A DNA stretch of 64,000 nt from Amorphophallus konjac (taxonomy: Eukaryota > Streptophyta > Magnoliopsida > Alismatales > Araceae), in NCBI GenBank assembly GCA_022559845.1, contig CM040118.1, positions 231,989,224 through 232,053,223 on the forward strand, in the 5' to 3' direction. The notes beneath the pieces are model-generated. The model saw only the letters and a program-made list of their open reading frames with translations, did not search any database and was not told where the DNA came from. A program made the translations under genes and the position numbers. Shown piece by piece: positions 44,313 to 54,658 of the stretch. The stretch's first letter is position 1. Every line of letters begins with the position of its first letter.

Positions 44313-44630
44313 ATTCAATGTGTATAGAGTTTCACTTTCATAAAACTCTTTTATTCGTTTATCCACATAATTATCTTATATAAATAGTATTTATCCTTAA
44401 AATACGTGAATAAGCTAATTACTTCTAGAATATGGGCCAAACTTGATGGGCTTGGTCCATTAACTTTTTGAATTATCTTTAAATATGCTAGGTTAATTAT
44501 TTAACCTAATTGGGCCTTATAATGACTTATTGATCCAATATTCTATTTATTAATTTATTTAGGCCTTTATAAATTCCAGAAAATAATTAAATATTCCTAA
44601 AATAATTTATAAAATTTCTGGGGTCTTATA

Positions 44631-45047
44631 GTCCCGGCCCCTCAAGCGCCCCCTCAGGCGCCTGGTGTCCAGCCCTCCCCACTTAGGGCTGTGGAGCGAC
44701 AGCCACGTGCCCCCGATGTTGAGGACTACGAGTCCGAAAATGATTATGGGGGAAATGGTCGACGTCGTCGTGGTCACCGACCATAGAGGGATGATGAGGA
44801 CGAGCGGGTCCTCAGGACGGTGCGAGCAGACCGTCCCACTTTTGACGGGTCCTTAGACCCGAAGGTCTATCTTGATTGGGAGGCCGCCATGGACCGGTAT
44901 TTCGAGTGGTTTGATATGACGGACCACCGAAAAGTCAAGTTTGCCAAAATGAAACTGCTAGGGCAGGCACAAACTTATTTGAGGAACATGGAGAACCTAC
45001 TGTTTCACCATCAGGAGTCCCAGGTATAGACGTGGGATGAGATGAGG
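44631..45047 (+). pseudogene. Element E gag, first part
   Basis: The capsid start is recognisable from PTFDGSLDPKVYLDWEAAMDRY through HRKVKFAKMKLLGQAQTYLRN. TAG follows Gln-Val near 45027, then WDEM, and the frame is cut by solo LTR F at 45047. It resumes in the same frame at 47643 (Met-Arg-Ser-Lys). Confidence 0.85.
45043..45047. other. Target-site duplication (left) of solo LTR F: tgagg
   Basis: Repeated at 47643-47647 immediately after the LTR. Confidence 0.92.
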
Positions 45048-45230
45048 TGTAGCACCCCCAATAAAGCAATAGAGAAATTAAACTTCTTCCTAAAGAATCC
45101 TACATGAAGTCCTTATATAAAGAACCATATCTTAGGAAGACTACTATATAAATGTACAAGCCAACATCACTTTATGCCGACACATGGGTAGTACGTAAGT
45201 GGGGTTTCCTTTTCCAACACAAATGGAATG

Positions 45231-45443
45231 GGCGCCCCTTTACCAGGGCGCCATTCACCAAAATGAAGTCTCCACAGGAGGCGCCATTTCCCTTGGCGCC
45301 ACCATCCCACTATTGCCTTAATATATATATACACCATGAAGGCCAACACGTGAAGGTTGCAGTTTTATCTAAAAATGGACACCCTCTTGCAAGGGCGTCA
45401 TTCTCTTGAATAGGGCCACCTAGATTAATGGACGTCCCCTTAC
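45231..45443. repeat. U3 hairpin set of solo LTR F
   Basis: GGCGCCC/GGGCGCC with an 8-nt loop (45231-45252), GGCGCC/GGCGCC (45280-45300), GACACCCT...AGGGCGTC (near 45378) and GACGTCCCC...GGGCGTC (near 45431). Confidence 0.78.
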
Positions 45444-46068
45444 AAGGGCGTCATTTCATCTGTGCTTCTAGAAGGTTGAGGCACGAACAACCTCATTTAG
45501 TTGGGAAAGAACCATTTCTAGGATCTTGTTCCTCAACCGGACCCACAAGGAAATAAACCCATGCTTTGCATGGGCAACTAGATTTCCTATAACTATTCCC
45601 CTCCGTAGCACTAGCAGAGGCTACTGCCATCATCAGTACTGAAGGAGCGTCTTCTTCCCGCAGTCTACATCTTGCTGCAATCCTAAAGTGGTTTTCTTTA
45701 TTCTGTACCTCGTAATCACGTCAAAAGGTAGGTGTTCTCAAGATCTGGCCTAACTAGTAGCTAAATAGGTTAACGTAACATGCATGCTTAGAGTTAGAAT
45801 AACTCATCTTCCATGCTATATTACCTGGCTATATTGTGATCAAAAATGACCAAGTATATAACATGTTTCACAGATTTTTACATAGCCTATTACATCTATT
45901 ATATATGGTTTTATACCCAATATGTTACACTGATTTTATGAGTTTTGAACATATATTATTACACTAGTTTTACAGCCTTAAGTAATCATGTTTTAGCCCT
46001 AGTATATAACCTCTGTTACATAAGATACAAACTTGTTTTTAAAAAAAAACCCGAAAAGTCTAGCCCTC

Positions 46069-46460
46069 AGGTGAATAGCGCCCCCAGCCAGGGCGCCATT
46101 CCCTGAAGGGGCGCCCCAAGCCAGGGCGCCATTTAATTGAAGAGACCATGCAGTGTCGTCAATTCAATTTCCAGCAATTTCCAGCAATTATTAATCAACG
46201 CACTGAACAGCGACAGCCAGGATGTCTTCAATTAATTGAAGACTCTCTAAGGGGGCGCCAATTACCTTCTGTATATATAATTTCTGAAAAATGAAAATTT
46301 TTGAAAGAATAGCCAACCCCCAGTCGCTAATTACTTGAAAGACCCCCTGACCCCAGGGCGCTAATTGACTGAAAGAGGGGCCAACCCCCAGGCACCAATT
46401 ACATAAAAGACCCCCTGACCCCAGGGTGCCAATTGACTAAAAGAGGGGCTAACCCCCAGG
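46069..46460. repeat. Downstream hairpin set of solo LTR F
   Basis: About eight GC-rich inverted repeats, e.g. GCGCCCCC...GGGCGCC (46079), GGCGCCCC...GGGCGCC (46110), then CCCCCTGACCCCAGGG-like copies repeating about every 50 bp from 46340 to 46460. Confidence 0.7.
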
Positions 46461-46660
46461 CGCCATTTCAGTGACAGAGGCATTTGTTCCGATTCCTGAT
46501 TTGTCTCGAAATTTATACCGATATAACCCTAGTTCATGTTCCTGCATCATATATTTTTGAACTCCATTCTTGAAATCTACCTTATGTTCTTATAATAGTC
46601 ACCCCTTGAAATTCTATATTGGTTATAAATGAGAGTGGATGTCAAAAGTAATACATGAAA

Positions 46661-46726
46661 TGCTGTGCGTATGGGGCCCGGTCTGGTCCTAGGAGGAGCA
46701 CCCGAAGGTACTTGTGCCCATGGGAG
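46661..46726 (+). repeat. Shared noncoding block 2 (solo LTR F copy)
   Basis: GGGGCCCGGTCTGGTCC and GGAGCACCCGAAGG; homologous to A and C copies. Confidence 0.75.
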
Positions 46727-47642
46727 TTTATTGACCACGGTGTTTGGCATTGCACCGAAGTACTTGCTTGACTTGCTTGACTTGAGACACTCCACACGTA
46801 CTCTCTCTACTTGCTTGACTTGACTTGCGTGGCCCGGAACGGGCGATACTTGACTTGCGTGGCCCGAAAAAGGGCAAAATACTTGCTTGATTGAAATAGC
46901 CAATTCTATTGACACGTACTTGATATTACTTGAACATAATTTTACTTGCTTGTACATGAAATTTTTACTTGTATATGAGTTCTTACTTGTACATGAGTTC
47001 CTGCTTGCCCGAAAAGTGGCATCTACATTCCTTGATATCCTGTACTTGAAATCACGCGATACTCTCCTTATATAGTTCTTGATCTCTTATTATTCATCAT
47101 GCATAGATTTACTTGTATACCAGATTTTCTTACTTGTACATCATGCATAGCTATGCTGGTAATACATGTAAACTGTAAATCACTTAAAGTTGCTCGAACT
47201 TGAGATGTAATTCCTACTGAGCGATTCACTCATCCAGTTGCTTCCTAACATTTTTCAGGTAATTCGGATAGCGACATCCACCCGAATGGGAATGAGACCG
47301 AGTGAAGAGTGCTAGAATCACCGCCCGTTGAACCATCAGCTAGTCGCGTCTTTTGAATTTATTTGAGTCCTTACCTTGTACTTCCAGTTATGTCAGTGTA
47401 GTTGTCAAGATCTTGTTAAGGCATGTAGCCTAGTGTTTAGATTTTTAATTTGGAATTCTCATGGACTAGCTTTTTTTTGCTTTGGTTAATCAAAAAATTA
47501 TCACTTTGGACTATTGAGATCATTTAGATTTTATTAGTCTTTTGCGCCCTCCATATTTATGTCAAAAAATTTATCGCTCTAATGACACGATCTATATATA
47601 CGCGTCACGCATCCGAGTATCTTCCCCGCTCGGGAAGTGACA

Positions 47643-48442
47643 TGAGGTCCAAACGCAGGAAGAAGTACCTTCCTACCTCTTACCGCCAGCGTCTCATAGA
47701 CAAATGGCAGAGTCTCACCCAAGGAGATTGGTCCGTCTCCGATTACATCGCCGAGTTCGATGAATACTTTTTGCGATGTGATGCCACGGAGGAAAGCTCC
47801 CAAACTGTTTCTCTTTTTTGACATAGTCTGCAACCACACCTACAGTATGAGCTTTTCCGCCGCAAAGTGGACAAGTTGGAGGATGCGTACCAGGTTGCCC
47901 TCGAGGTGGAGCAATTTGAGGTGAAGTTTGCTCCTACTCCGCGCCAAGGGGTCCCATATCCGCGTGTGTCTGACCCTAGGACCACGCCTGGTTCCTACAC
48001 TCGGTGGCCTATGGTCCACCCCCAGGAACCTCCTCGCCAGGACCTTACTGCTCCTAGGCACTTCCTCCATCTGAGGGATCCTCCCCTTCACCAGTAGGCA
48101 CCTGTCCCTGCCCCTAGACCTGCCCAACCCGCCATGCGGACTCGACCACCCCTACTTCCTACACCCCCAATCCATCCTGTGGACAAGGGTAAGGGGCCGA
48201 TGGTTGGTGGAATATCCCAGGGCTTCGGGACACAAGGAAATTTCTATAGGTGTGGTGGGGTTGGCCACTATTCGGCCAAGTGTCCCACTCAGGAGTCGCT
48301 TCTCATCTCTGATCCCTCTGCCAGCGACCCCACACCTGAGCTAGTGCCGATTAGTTATGAGGCTGATCAGGATTTAACGGAGGAGTTCTTTGATGAACTA
48401 ATGGAGGGAGAGCCAGTTGATGTCTCAGGTACCCAGCATTAG
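47643..48442 (+). pseudogene. Element E gag, second part
   Basis: It continues KKYLPTSYRQRLIDKWQSLTQG and YIAEFDEYFLRCDA, the conserved end of this type of capsid domain. Then TGA follows SLF near 47820, then HSLQPHLQYELFRRKV. TAG occurs near 48095. The zinc knuckle (FYRCGGVGHYSAKC) has Phe in place of its first Cys. The ORF from 48134 ends at TAG at 48440-48442, after which the protease frame follows. Confidence 0.82.
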
Positions 48443-48454
48443 AGTGATGTACAG

Positions 48455-49446
48455 TTGGGTGTACTCAGGTGCATCCTAACCCGGCCTCAGGTGAGTGACG
48501 ACTGGCGTCGTACCACCATCTTCCATACATTTTGTAGGCTGGGAAGAATGGCCTGCAAGGTGATCATAGATAGCGGGAGTTGCATTAACGCTATCTCTAC
48601 GGGCACTATTAGGCGTCTGGGTTTGACACCTATGGATCACCCCGCACCCTATAGAGTTTCTTACGTGGATTCTACTTCCATCCCGGTCAGACTGCGATGT
48701 CTGGTGCCACTGCAGTTCCAGGCTTACCATGATGAGATCTGGTGTGATGTGTTGCCTATGGAGGTGGGTAGCATTATTCTAGGTAGGCCTTGGCTTTTTG
48801 ATTGGGATGCCACCCTTCAAGGTCGGTCGAACACATGCACATTCGATCACGGTGGTCATAGGATCACCCTCCATCCCACTCAGCCGAAAGATCCTTCTGT
48901 CCGAGGACCAGCCGGTCCCAGCTCTTCGACCCCACCTAGTCAGGGGACGGTCAGACCTTCCACCTCATCCTCGGCGCGGGCTACTACCGCTTCAACTGCT
49001 CCTAGCACAGGAGGCCTCCCACCCCGGAGGTTAATGATGATTAGCCTGCGAGAGATGGAGCAAGAGGTGATCGGGGGTAGCCCTGTCCTTGCCGTTATTG
49101 TCCGAGGAGTGGAGGATGTCACTCCTGGGACTGATGATGAGCACCCCCCTGAGATAGATGCGATCTTACGGGAGTTTTCTGATGTCTTCCCGGAGGATCT
49201 CCCTAAAGGCCTTCTGCCTATGAGGGACATCCAGCACGAGATCGACCTTGTCCCGGGCTCATCCTTGCCCAACCTTCCCCACTATAGGATGAGTCCCACG
49301 GACCATGCCGAACTTCAAAGGCAGGTCAAGGAGTCGATGAGTCAGGGATCTCTTAGGGACAGCAAGAGCCATTGCGATGTTCCCGCATTATTGGCCCCGA
49401 AGAAGGATGGCACATGGAGGATGTGCGTTGATAGCCGTGCGAGATC
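48455..49446 (+). pseudogene. Element E protease and RT N-terminal part
   Basis: The aspartic protease has CKVIIDSGSCINAIS (DSG active site) and IILGRPWLFDWDA as the C-terminal flap region, residues about 25-120. A low-complexity linker precedes [52 protein letters not shown]. Right after this about seven bases seem to be missing relative to the usual RAINKITV phrase, shifting the frame to the ORF at 49450. Confidence 0.86.
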
Positions 49447-49449
49447 ACG

Positions 49450-50106
49450 GTGAAGTATCACTTTCCCATTCCCCGATTGGATGACTTATTAGACATGATG
49501 TCGGGAGCCACTATCTTTTCAAAGATAGATCTTCGTAGTGGCTATCACCACGTATGGATCAGGCCTGGGAATGAATGGAAGACGACATTCAAGACCAAGG
49601 ATGGTCTTTATGAGTGGTTGGTTAGGCCCTTCGGGCTTTCCAATGCCCCTGGTACCTTCATGCGGTTGATGACCCAGGTTTTACGCCCTATGATAGGAGT
49701 CTTCTTGGTCATCTACTTTGATGGCATTCTTATCTACAGCCGCACTAGGGAGGACCACTTGGATCACCTTAGGCAGGTCTGTGTCGTTTTGAGGCGAGAG
49801 AGCTTATTCGCCAACCCGAAGAAGTGTGCCTTCATGACTGATCAGATCACCTTCCTCAGGTTCATTGTGTCTAGAGATGGAGTCTCCGCTGATCCGGAGA
49901 AGATTAGGGCCATCAGGGAGTGGCCCGAGCCCCGCACCCTCCACGATGTCCGGAGCTTCCATGGCTTAGCGACGTTCTATCGCCGCTTCATACGTGGCTT
50001 CAGTTCCATCACCGCCACAATCACTAATTGCATAAAGAAGGGGGCATTCGTATGGACTAAGGCTGCAGCCATAGCCTTTCAGGACATCAAGGTGCGTATG
50101 ATCTAG
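49450..50106 (+). pseudogene. Element E RT core with mutated catalytic motif
   Basis: [16 protein letters not shown] and [16 protein letters not shown] are well kept. The catalytic box reads YFDGILIYS in place of the usual Y/F-x-DD, so the second Asp is Gly and RT would be inactive regardless of the frameshifts. It ends at TAG (49450 frame, codon at 50104). Confidence 0.88.
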
Positions 50107-50560
50107 GCACCTGTCCTTGCATTACCAGATTTTTCTAAGGTGTTTGAGGTCACATGTGACACTTCTAGAGTGGGTATTGGTGGCGTGTTGAGCCAGGAGT
50201 CCCACCCCATTACATTCTTTAGCGAGAAGCTTAATGATGCCAAACTGCGTTACTCCACTTATGATAAAGAATTTTACGTAGTTGTACAGGCATTGCGGTA
50301 TTGGAGGCACTATCTGTCGCACCAGGAGTTTGTCCTCTTTTCTGATCATGAGGCCTTATGATTCCTCCATACCCAGAAGAAGCTGAACGCTCGCCACAGT
50401 CATTGGGTGGAGTATCTCTAGGAGTATACCTTCGTGCTCTAGCACAAGGCAGGGGCGGAGAACAAGGTAGCCGATGCACTAAGTCGGCGGATGATGCTGT
50501 TGACCACCATGAGTGTAGAGGTGGTAGGTTTAGAGAGGCTGAAGAATGCTTATGTTGATT
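50107..50560 (+). pseudogene. Element E RNase H, decayed
   Basis: [18 protein letters not shown] has the first Asp (normally DAS), then [22 protein letters not shown] and FSDHEAL followed by TGA. Remnants include ARHSHWVEYL-stop and ENKVADALS after further stops. Confidence 0.8.
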
Positions 50561-50639
50561 GTCCGGATTTCAGTCCAATCTATGCAGCCCTTCAGGCCGG
50601 TCCCTTGCATGATTATAGCGAGTTTGTGCTATAGGAGGG

Positions 50640-51863
50640 TCACCTATTCCGGGGTGACAAGTTGTGCATTCCATGGACTTCTGTTCGTGACTTCCTCACG
50701 TGGGAGATGCACGCGGGAGGTCTTGCTAGCCACTTCGACCGGAACAAGACCATAGAGTCGGTTGAGCAAAGATTCTATTGGCCTAGCTTGAAGAGGGATG
50801 TCGCATCGTGGCACAGTGCCACACTTGCGCTATGGCCAAGCAAAGGAAGCAGAATATCGGCCTCTATACTCCCCTCCCTGTCCCGGATAGTCCATGGCAG
50901 GACATTAGCATGGACTTTGTGTTGGGATTGCCCCGCACCCTCCGAAGGCACGACTCCATCTTTGTGGTTGTAGATAGGTTCTCAAAGATGGCATTATTCA
51001 TTCCGTGCTCCAAAACGTCGGATGCCTCTAGAGTTTCCGATCTATTCATTTCGCACTGTGTCTCCCGGTTCGGACTCCCACGCACTATAGTGTCTGATAG
51101 GGATGTACGTGTCACTAGTTACTTTTGGAAGACCTTATGTTACATGATGGGCACCCAATAGAAATTCTCCACTGCTTATCACCCCCAGATCGATGGTCAG
51201 ACTGAGGTTGTCAATAGGAGTTTGGGGGATCTTCTTAGATGTCTGGTCCGAGATCGAGTCAGGGATTGGGATTTGGTCTTACCCTTAGCAGAGTTTGCCT
51301 ATAACGATTCGGTCAATAGGTCTACAGGTATGAGCTTCTTCAAGATTGTCACTGGCCGTAGACCTAGGAAGCCCATAGACCTAGTCCCATCTCCTATCCA
51401 GTCCCGTGTGTCTGAGTCAGCCGAGTCTTTTTTTGATCATATTAGACAGTTGCATGAGCATATCCGTCGTCACATTGAGTCCAACAACGCACGATACAAA
51501 GAATTGGCTGACGCCCATAGGCATCACCGTGAGTTTCAGGAGGGCGATTATGTCATGATCAGGGTCAGACCTGAATGGTTTCCCTCAGGAGCCGTGAAGA
51601 AGTTGCATGCTCGCGGTGCCGGTCCCATTCGGGTAGTGAGGCGAGTCAGATCAAACGCATATAATGTGGACTTTCCAGGGGATTACGGGATCAGCTCCAC
51701 TTTGAACGTCTCGGATTTCGTGGCTTATAGGGACCCAACGGTGATACCCAGTGAGCCCTTTGAGCCGTCTCCACCCATTGTGAGTGACACCACCCTAGAG
51801 TGTCCACCTCCAGCCTTGTTACTTCAGCAGCGAGAGCAGATAGAATGTATACTAGACGAGTAG
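50640..51863 (+). pseudogene. Element E integrase, decayed
   Basis: HAGGLASHFDRNKT and CHTCAMAK are remnants of the HHCC domain, split by a frameshift near 50800. The core has Asp in [10 protein letters not shown], Asp in [11 protein letters not shown] and Glu in QTEVVNRSL, with TAG for Gln near 51160 and a further change at HPQIDGQT. The C-terminal part is open from 51222: WDLVLPLAEFAYNDS, then YKELADAHRHHREFQEGDYVM and LHARGAGPIRVVRRV. It ends at TAG after ILDE. Confidence 0.86.
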
Positions 51864-52178
51864 GTAACGACTACTCGAGGCGGAGTGTACCAGCGCTATT
51901 TGGTGCGTTGGAGGGGACGGTCCGCGTACGACGACACTTGGATCACCCGGGACGAGCTACAGAGGATAGATCCATATCTGTTGGATCGATACCAGAGCGA
52001 CCCGGACCCTTACTCGACGGGGTCGAGCTTCTCCCACCCGGGGAGAATTGGTGAGGACACCAGAGCACGAGTACGGCTCGACTCAGCGAGCCGTCAGTAC
52101 CGGACCCGCAGCACGACTCGGTCGACACCGACCTCTTTGTGGCTGGGGGACAGTCTGGAGTCACCACCGGAGCTTTAA
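51864..52178 (+). pseudogene. Element E chromodomain-like C-terminus
   Basis: After the TAG at 51861-51863 the frame goes on with YQRYLVRWRGRSAYDDTW and ITRDELQRIDPYLLDRYQ. The hydrophobic/aromatic pattern (Tyr...Val-Arg-Trp...Trp) is that of integrase-fused chromodomains. It ends with a Ser/Thr/Arg-rich stretch and a stop at 52176. Confidence 0.72.
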
Positions 52179-54397
52179 TACTTCAGTACGTATTTTTATA
52201 CGTATTCATATTTTATACGTATTTGGTCATATTTGGTGTGTATTCAGCATGTATTTGGTGTTGTATTTGGTTTGTATTATCTTGAGTTTTTATATTGGGT
52301 CAATGGTAGAATAATTGACCATGTATTTGTAATTTTGATTTATTTTGGTCTAAGGGGGGATTAATATGGTCCAATGGGATTATTTAAATGCAAGCCCCTT
52401 ATGTTGACATTAAGGGAGGGGCGCCCCCTCTTTTGTCCCCTTATGGAAGAATTTTTTATGCTAGTTTAATCTCCCTTCCCCAATTTGCCCCCTTGACCAA
52501 GGGTAACCTAGGTCATTTATCTAGGTCTAGAGTTTGAATATATAATGTCTTTTGTTGTATTTGGAGAAAATTAATGAACAATTATTGTGGTAAATGCATT
52601 GGGCGCACCCCCCTCTCTCCCCTCTTGTTCTTGGTGTTATTCCCATTCCTCCCCCCCTCTTCTTCATATCTAGATCTAAATCCTCCAGATTTCTTAAATT
52701 TATTCCTCTTCCCCTCTTCCTCTACTTGCTGTGATCGATCACCACCGCTGCCACCACCGTTCGTACCGCCGTCGAGCCACCACAAGCCGGCTTCCTCCTG
52801 CTGTCTCAAAACTTGGAGTTGCTAGACAGCAGCTTGGTAAAAGGGCTGGTACGGGAGATCCAACCGTTGGATCGTGATGAAATTTTGAGGTTAGGTTCCC
52901 CCTATCATCATTCAATCCCAGTTTAATTTTCACGGCGATCTGAGCCTGTTTACCCCCCTTCCCAGCCTTTTGTTTTCCCCCCTCACAGTCTGCCTGTGTG
53001 CAGATCTGCGAGATAGATCCTGGTAACCGAATTTTCCACCCCCTCAAACGTTGTCAGAAAAATATCCAAAAATTATGTCCATAACCAACACCCTCCCCTC
53101 TATCCACCATAAAAATATCAGGTCCTAAATCTTTCTTTTGATCCTCGGTCAAAGCCCTTGAACAGGCAGATCCCATTATGCCCTGCCTATTCTGAGTTTC
53201 GGGTCAGAAAACTCAGTCATTTAGCAGTTGTGTTCATTTCAAATGCAGCCGTTGGATGGATCTGAAATTCCCGTATGTGGTAGCATTTTGAGTCCTCTTT
53301 CCAACGGTACCCACTGCGTATCGATCCGACATCGGATCTGGACGTACCGGCCATTTTCGTGGAGGTGTGCGATTCTGCTCCGAGCCAGGGCAGCAAAAGG
53401 GGCTGCCAGATAATTCCCAAGTAAATACGCCGGGGTATCTTCAGCGACCGCCGCTCCTGAGGATCGACCAGGGACCCGCTGCCACCATCCCAGGACACCC
53501 CTTTGGACGTCCCAAGACCTTCAGAAGATCCCAGGAGGCCGACGTCTCTTTGGACGTCCATGATCGATGTCCTGCTGGCCAGCAAATTGCAGATTCAGAG
53601 TCGCTGCCCGCCACCGCCCGGAACCCGCCGCATTGCTGGCCGTCAACCCTGGAACGGCGCTCCCGGACCGCTGTTGTTGCCTTTTACCTCTCTGCATGGA
53701 GTGGGCCGTACTTTTCATGCTATAATTAATTCACTTATTGTACCGGGAGTGACGGCTCTCTGCCGGGAAGTCTTCCCCACGCCCCGAGCGTGGAGGTACA
53801 CTCACCACCCACCTTATCTTATTTGCTTAGCTAGTATAGATTCTACTGCCGCTGCTAGTGAGTAGATTATTTTCCTAGCTAGTTCATAGGTTAATCACCG
53901 CTGTGAGTTGTGAGGGCGAAACTCGTCCCGTGACTCATTTCGAGCACGAGAGTGAGCTGACCACCCGAGACTCAAAGCCAGTTTCCCAACCATGCAGATC
54001 GTCACGTTTCCCTCGCTGGGGAAGACCGTGGGTTTAGCGCTTCTTTTTTGGGGCATGATCACCTCTTCTGGAGCTCGTTCGGTGCCGCGTTGTAGTGTTG
54101 TTGCTGGTCGCGTCGTCTTATTACTCATGTCGTCCTATAGAGTCCAAGGTCGCAACCAGTTCGAGTCAAGTCCCGTAGTCGTCCCGCATCATGAGGTTAG
54201 CCTTGAACCCTGCTAGCCTTCTACCAGCAAGGGTCTTGTCCCACACCCTCGATTCGGCATCCCCGAGTCACCCCCGGGTTGAGTGTGCACGCCAACGAGT
54301 GTCCGCTTCGGTAGGCCTCCTTGCCTTGTGGTTGTGCTTGCATTCCTAGGTCCAATGTTCATTGGCCTAGAGTCAGTCTAGTCGCTGCATTCCCTTA
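52178..54397 (+). other. Unresolved region, probably 3' LTR of element E
   Basis: TAAGGGGGGA at about 52351-52361 is a good purine tract and probably marks the beginning of E's 3' LTR. Downstream are a TATA-like GAATATATAATG (about 52537), a C/T-rich leader, and small inverted repeats near 53740 (CCGGGAG...TCTGCCGGG). At 53090/53091 an ACA/CCCTCCCCTC junction looks like an LTR end followed by the complement of a purine tract, which might instead belong to element G. Without the partner LTR I cannot fix boundaries. No coding region is recognised. Confidence 0.4.
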
Positions 54398-54658
54398 GTG
54401 TGTCATCCCATTGTGGTACCCCTTCATCAAAGTAGAATATCAAAAGACGTCGTGGGAAGGTCCGGTCACGCCGGCCCGGATCACGGCCTTTCTAGCGTCG
54501 AGGAAGCCTTCAGGCTCGTCCTTCGCCTCGTACCACTAGGTGTTCGGGTCTCCACCACCCTCCTAGGTCGTTTCACATCTGATGGAGATGAAGGTGAGGA
54601 AGAAGATGGTCCGGATGAGGCAAAGCCGACCAAGAGAAGGGAGGACGACGTGAAAGGG
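54398..54658 (+). pseudogene. Possible first exon of the PMD gene
   Basis: An open frame ending with an acidic and then basic stretch (DGDEGEEEDGPDEAKPT) runs into a good donor, AAAGG/GTAAGT, at 54658/54659. The next acceptor, TGTGTGCAG at 54902, leads to the PMD domain. The reading phase does not match across this junction, so either the junction or the exon is wrong, or there is an indel. Confidence 0.3.

Larger units (their letters stand above)
41296..44630 (-). repeat. Element B 5' LTR (3335 bp)
   Basis: It reads TATAAGACCC...GGGGCATGACA on the minus strand; the outer end has a G-to-A change compared with TGTAAGACCC in the 3' LTR. The order is as in A and C: U3 hairpins (44255-44312), TATA (44084-44091), predicted donor (43641), hairpins (43174-43352 and 42481-42650), block 1 (42701-42795) and predicted acceptor (41653-41655). 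It abuts element E gag at 44631. B's other outer edge is beyond the window, so the target duplication cannot be checked. Confidence 0.93.
45728..47258 (+). other. Predicted leader intron in solo LTR F
   Basis: The donor AAG/GTAGGTGTTCTCAAG closely matches the donor region of element C (AAG/GTAGGTTTTCTCAAG). The acceptor is ACATTTTTCAG followed by GTAATTCGG. Confidence 0.48.
45048..47642 (+). mobile_element. Solo LTR F (2595 bp)
   Basis: TGTAGCACCC...GAAGTGACA with 5-bp duplications tgagg, and no internal region: an LTR left after recombination between the two LTRs of an element. It belongs to the same superfamily of LTRs as A and C. It has U3 hairpins (45231-45443), a donor at 45728, downstream hairpins (46069-46460), block 2 (46661-46726) and an acceptor at 47258, plus the CTACTGAGCG...CTCATCCAG phrase. 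Orientation is inferred from these. It sits in the gag of element E. Confidence 0.93.
44631..52361 (+). mobile_element. Element E: old chromovirus-type Ty3/gypsy element, internal region
   Basis: gag, protease, RT, RNase H, integrase and chromodomain-like tail are in order on the plus strand, interrupted by solo LTR F. The proteins differ clearly from A-C: the protease is of the IIDSGS kind and gag of the DPKVYLDWEAAMDRYFEW kind. The left end is covered by element B, so 5' LTR and primer site are not visible. It is heavily decayed and the oldest layer here. Clade (Galadriel-, CRM- or Reina-like) is not decided. Confidence 0.88.

Noticed and set aside
47579..48127. Minus-strand ORFs opposite E gag
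   Set aside because: Shadows of the plus-strand gag remnants, which carry conserved motifs.
52574..53865. Several overlapping ORFs in the E 3' region
   Set aside because: No conserved motif, overlapping on both strands in GC-rich LTR-like DNA.
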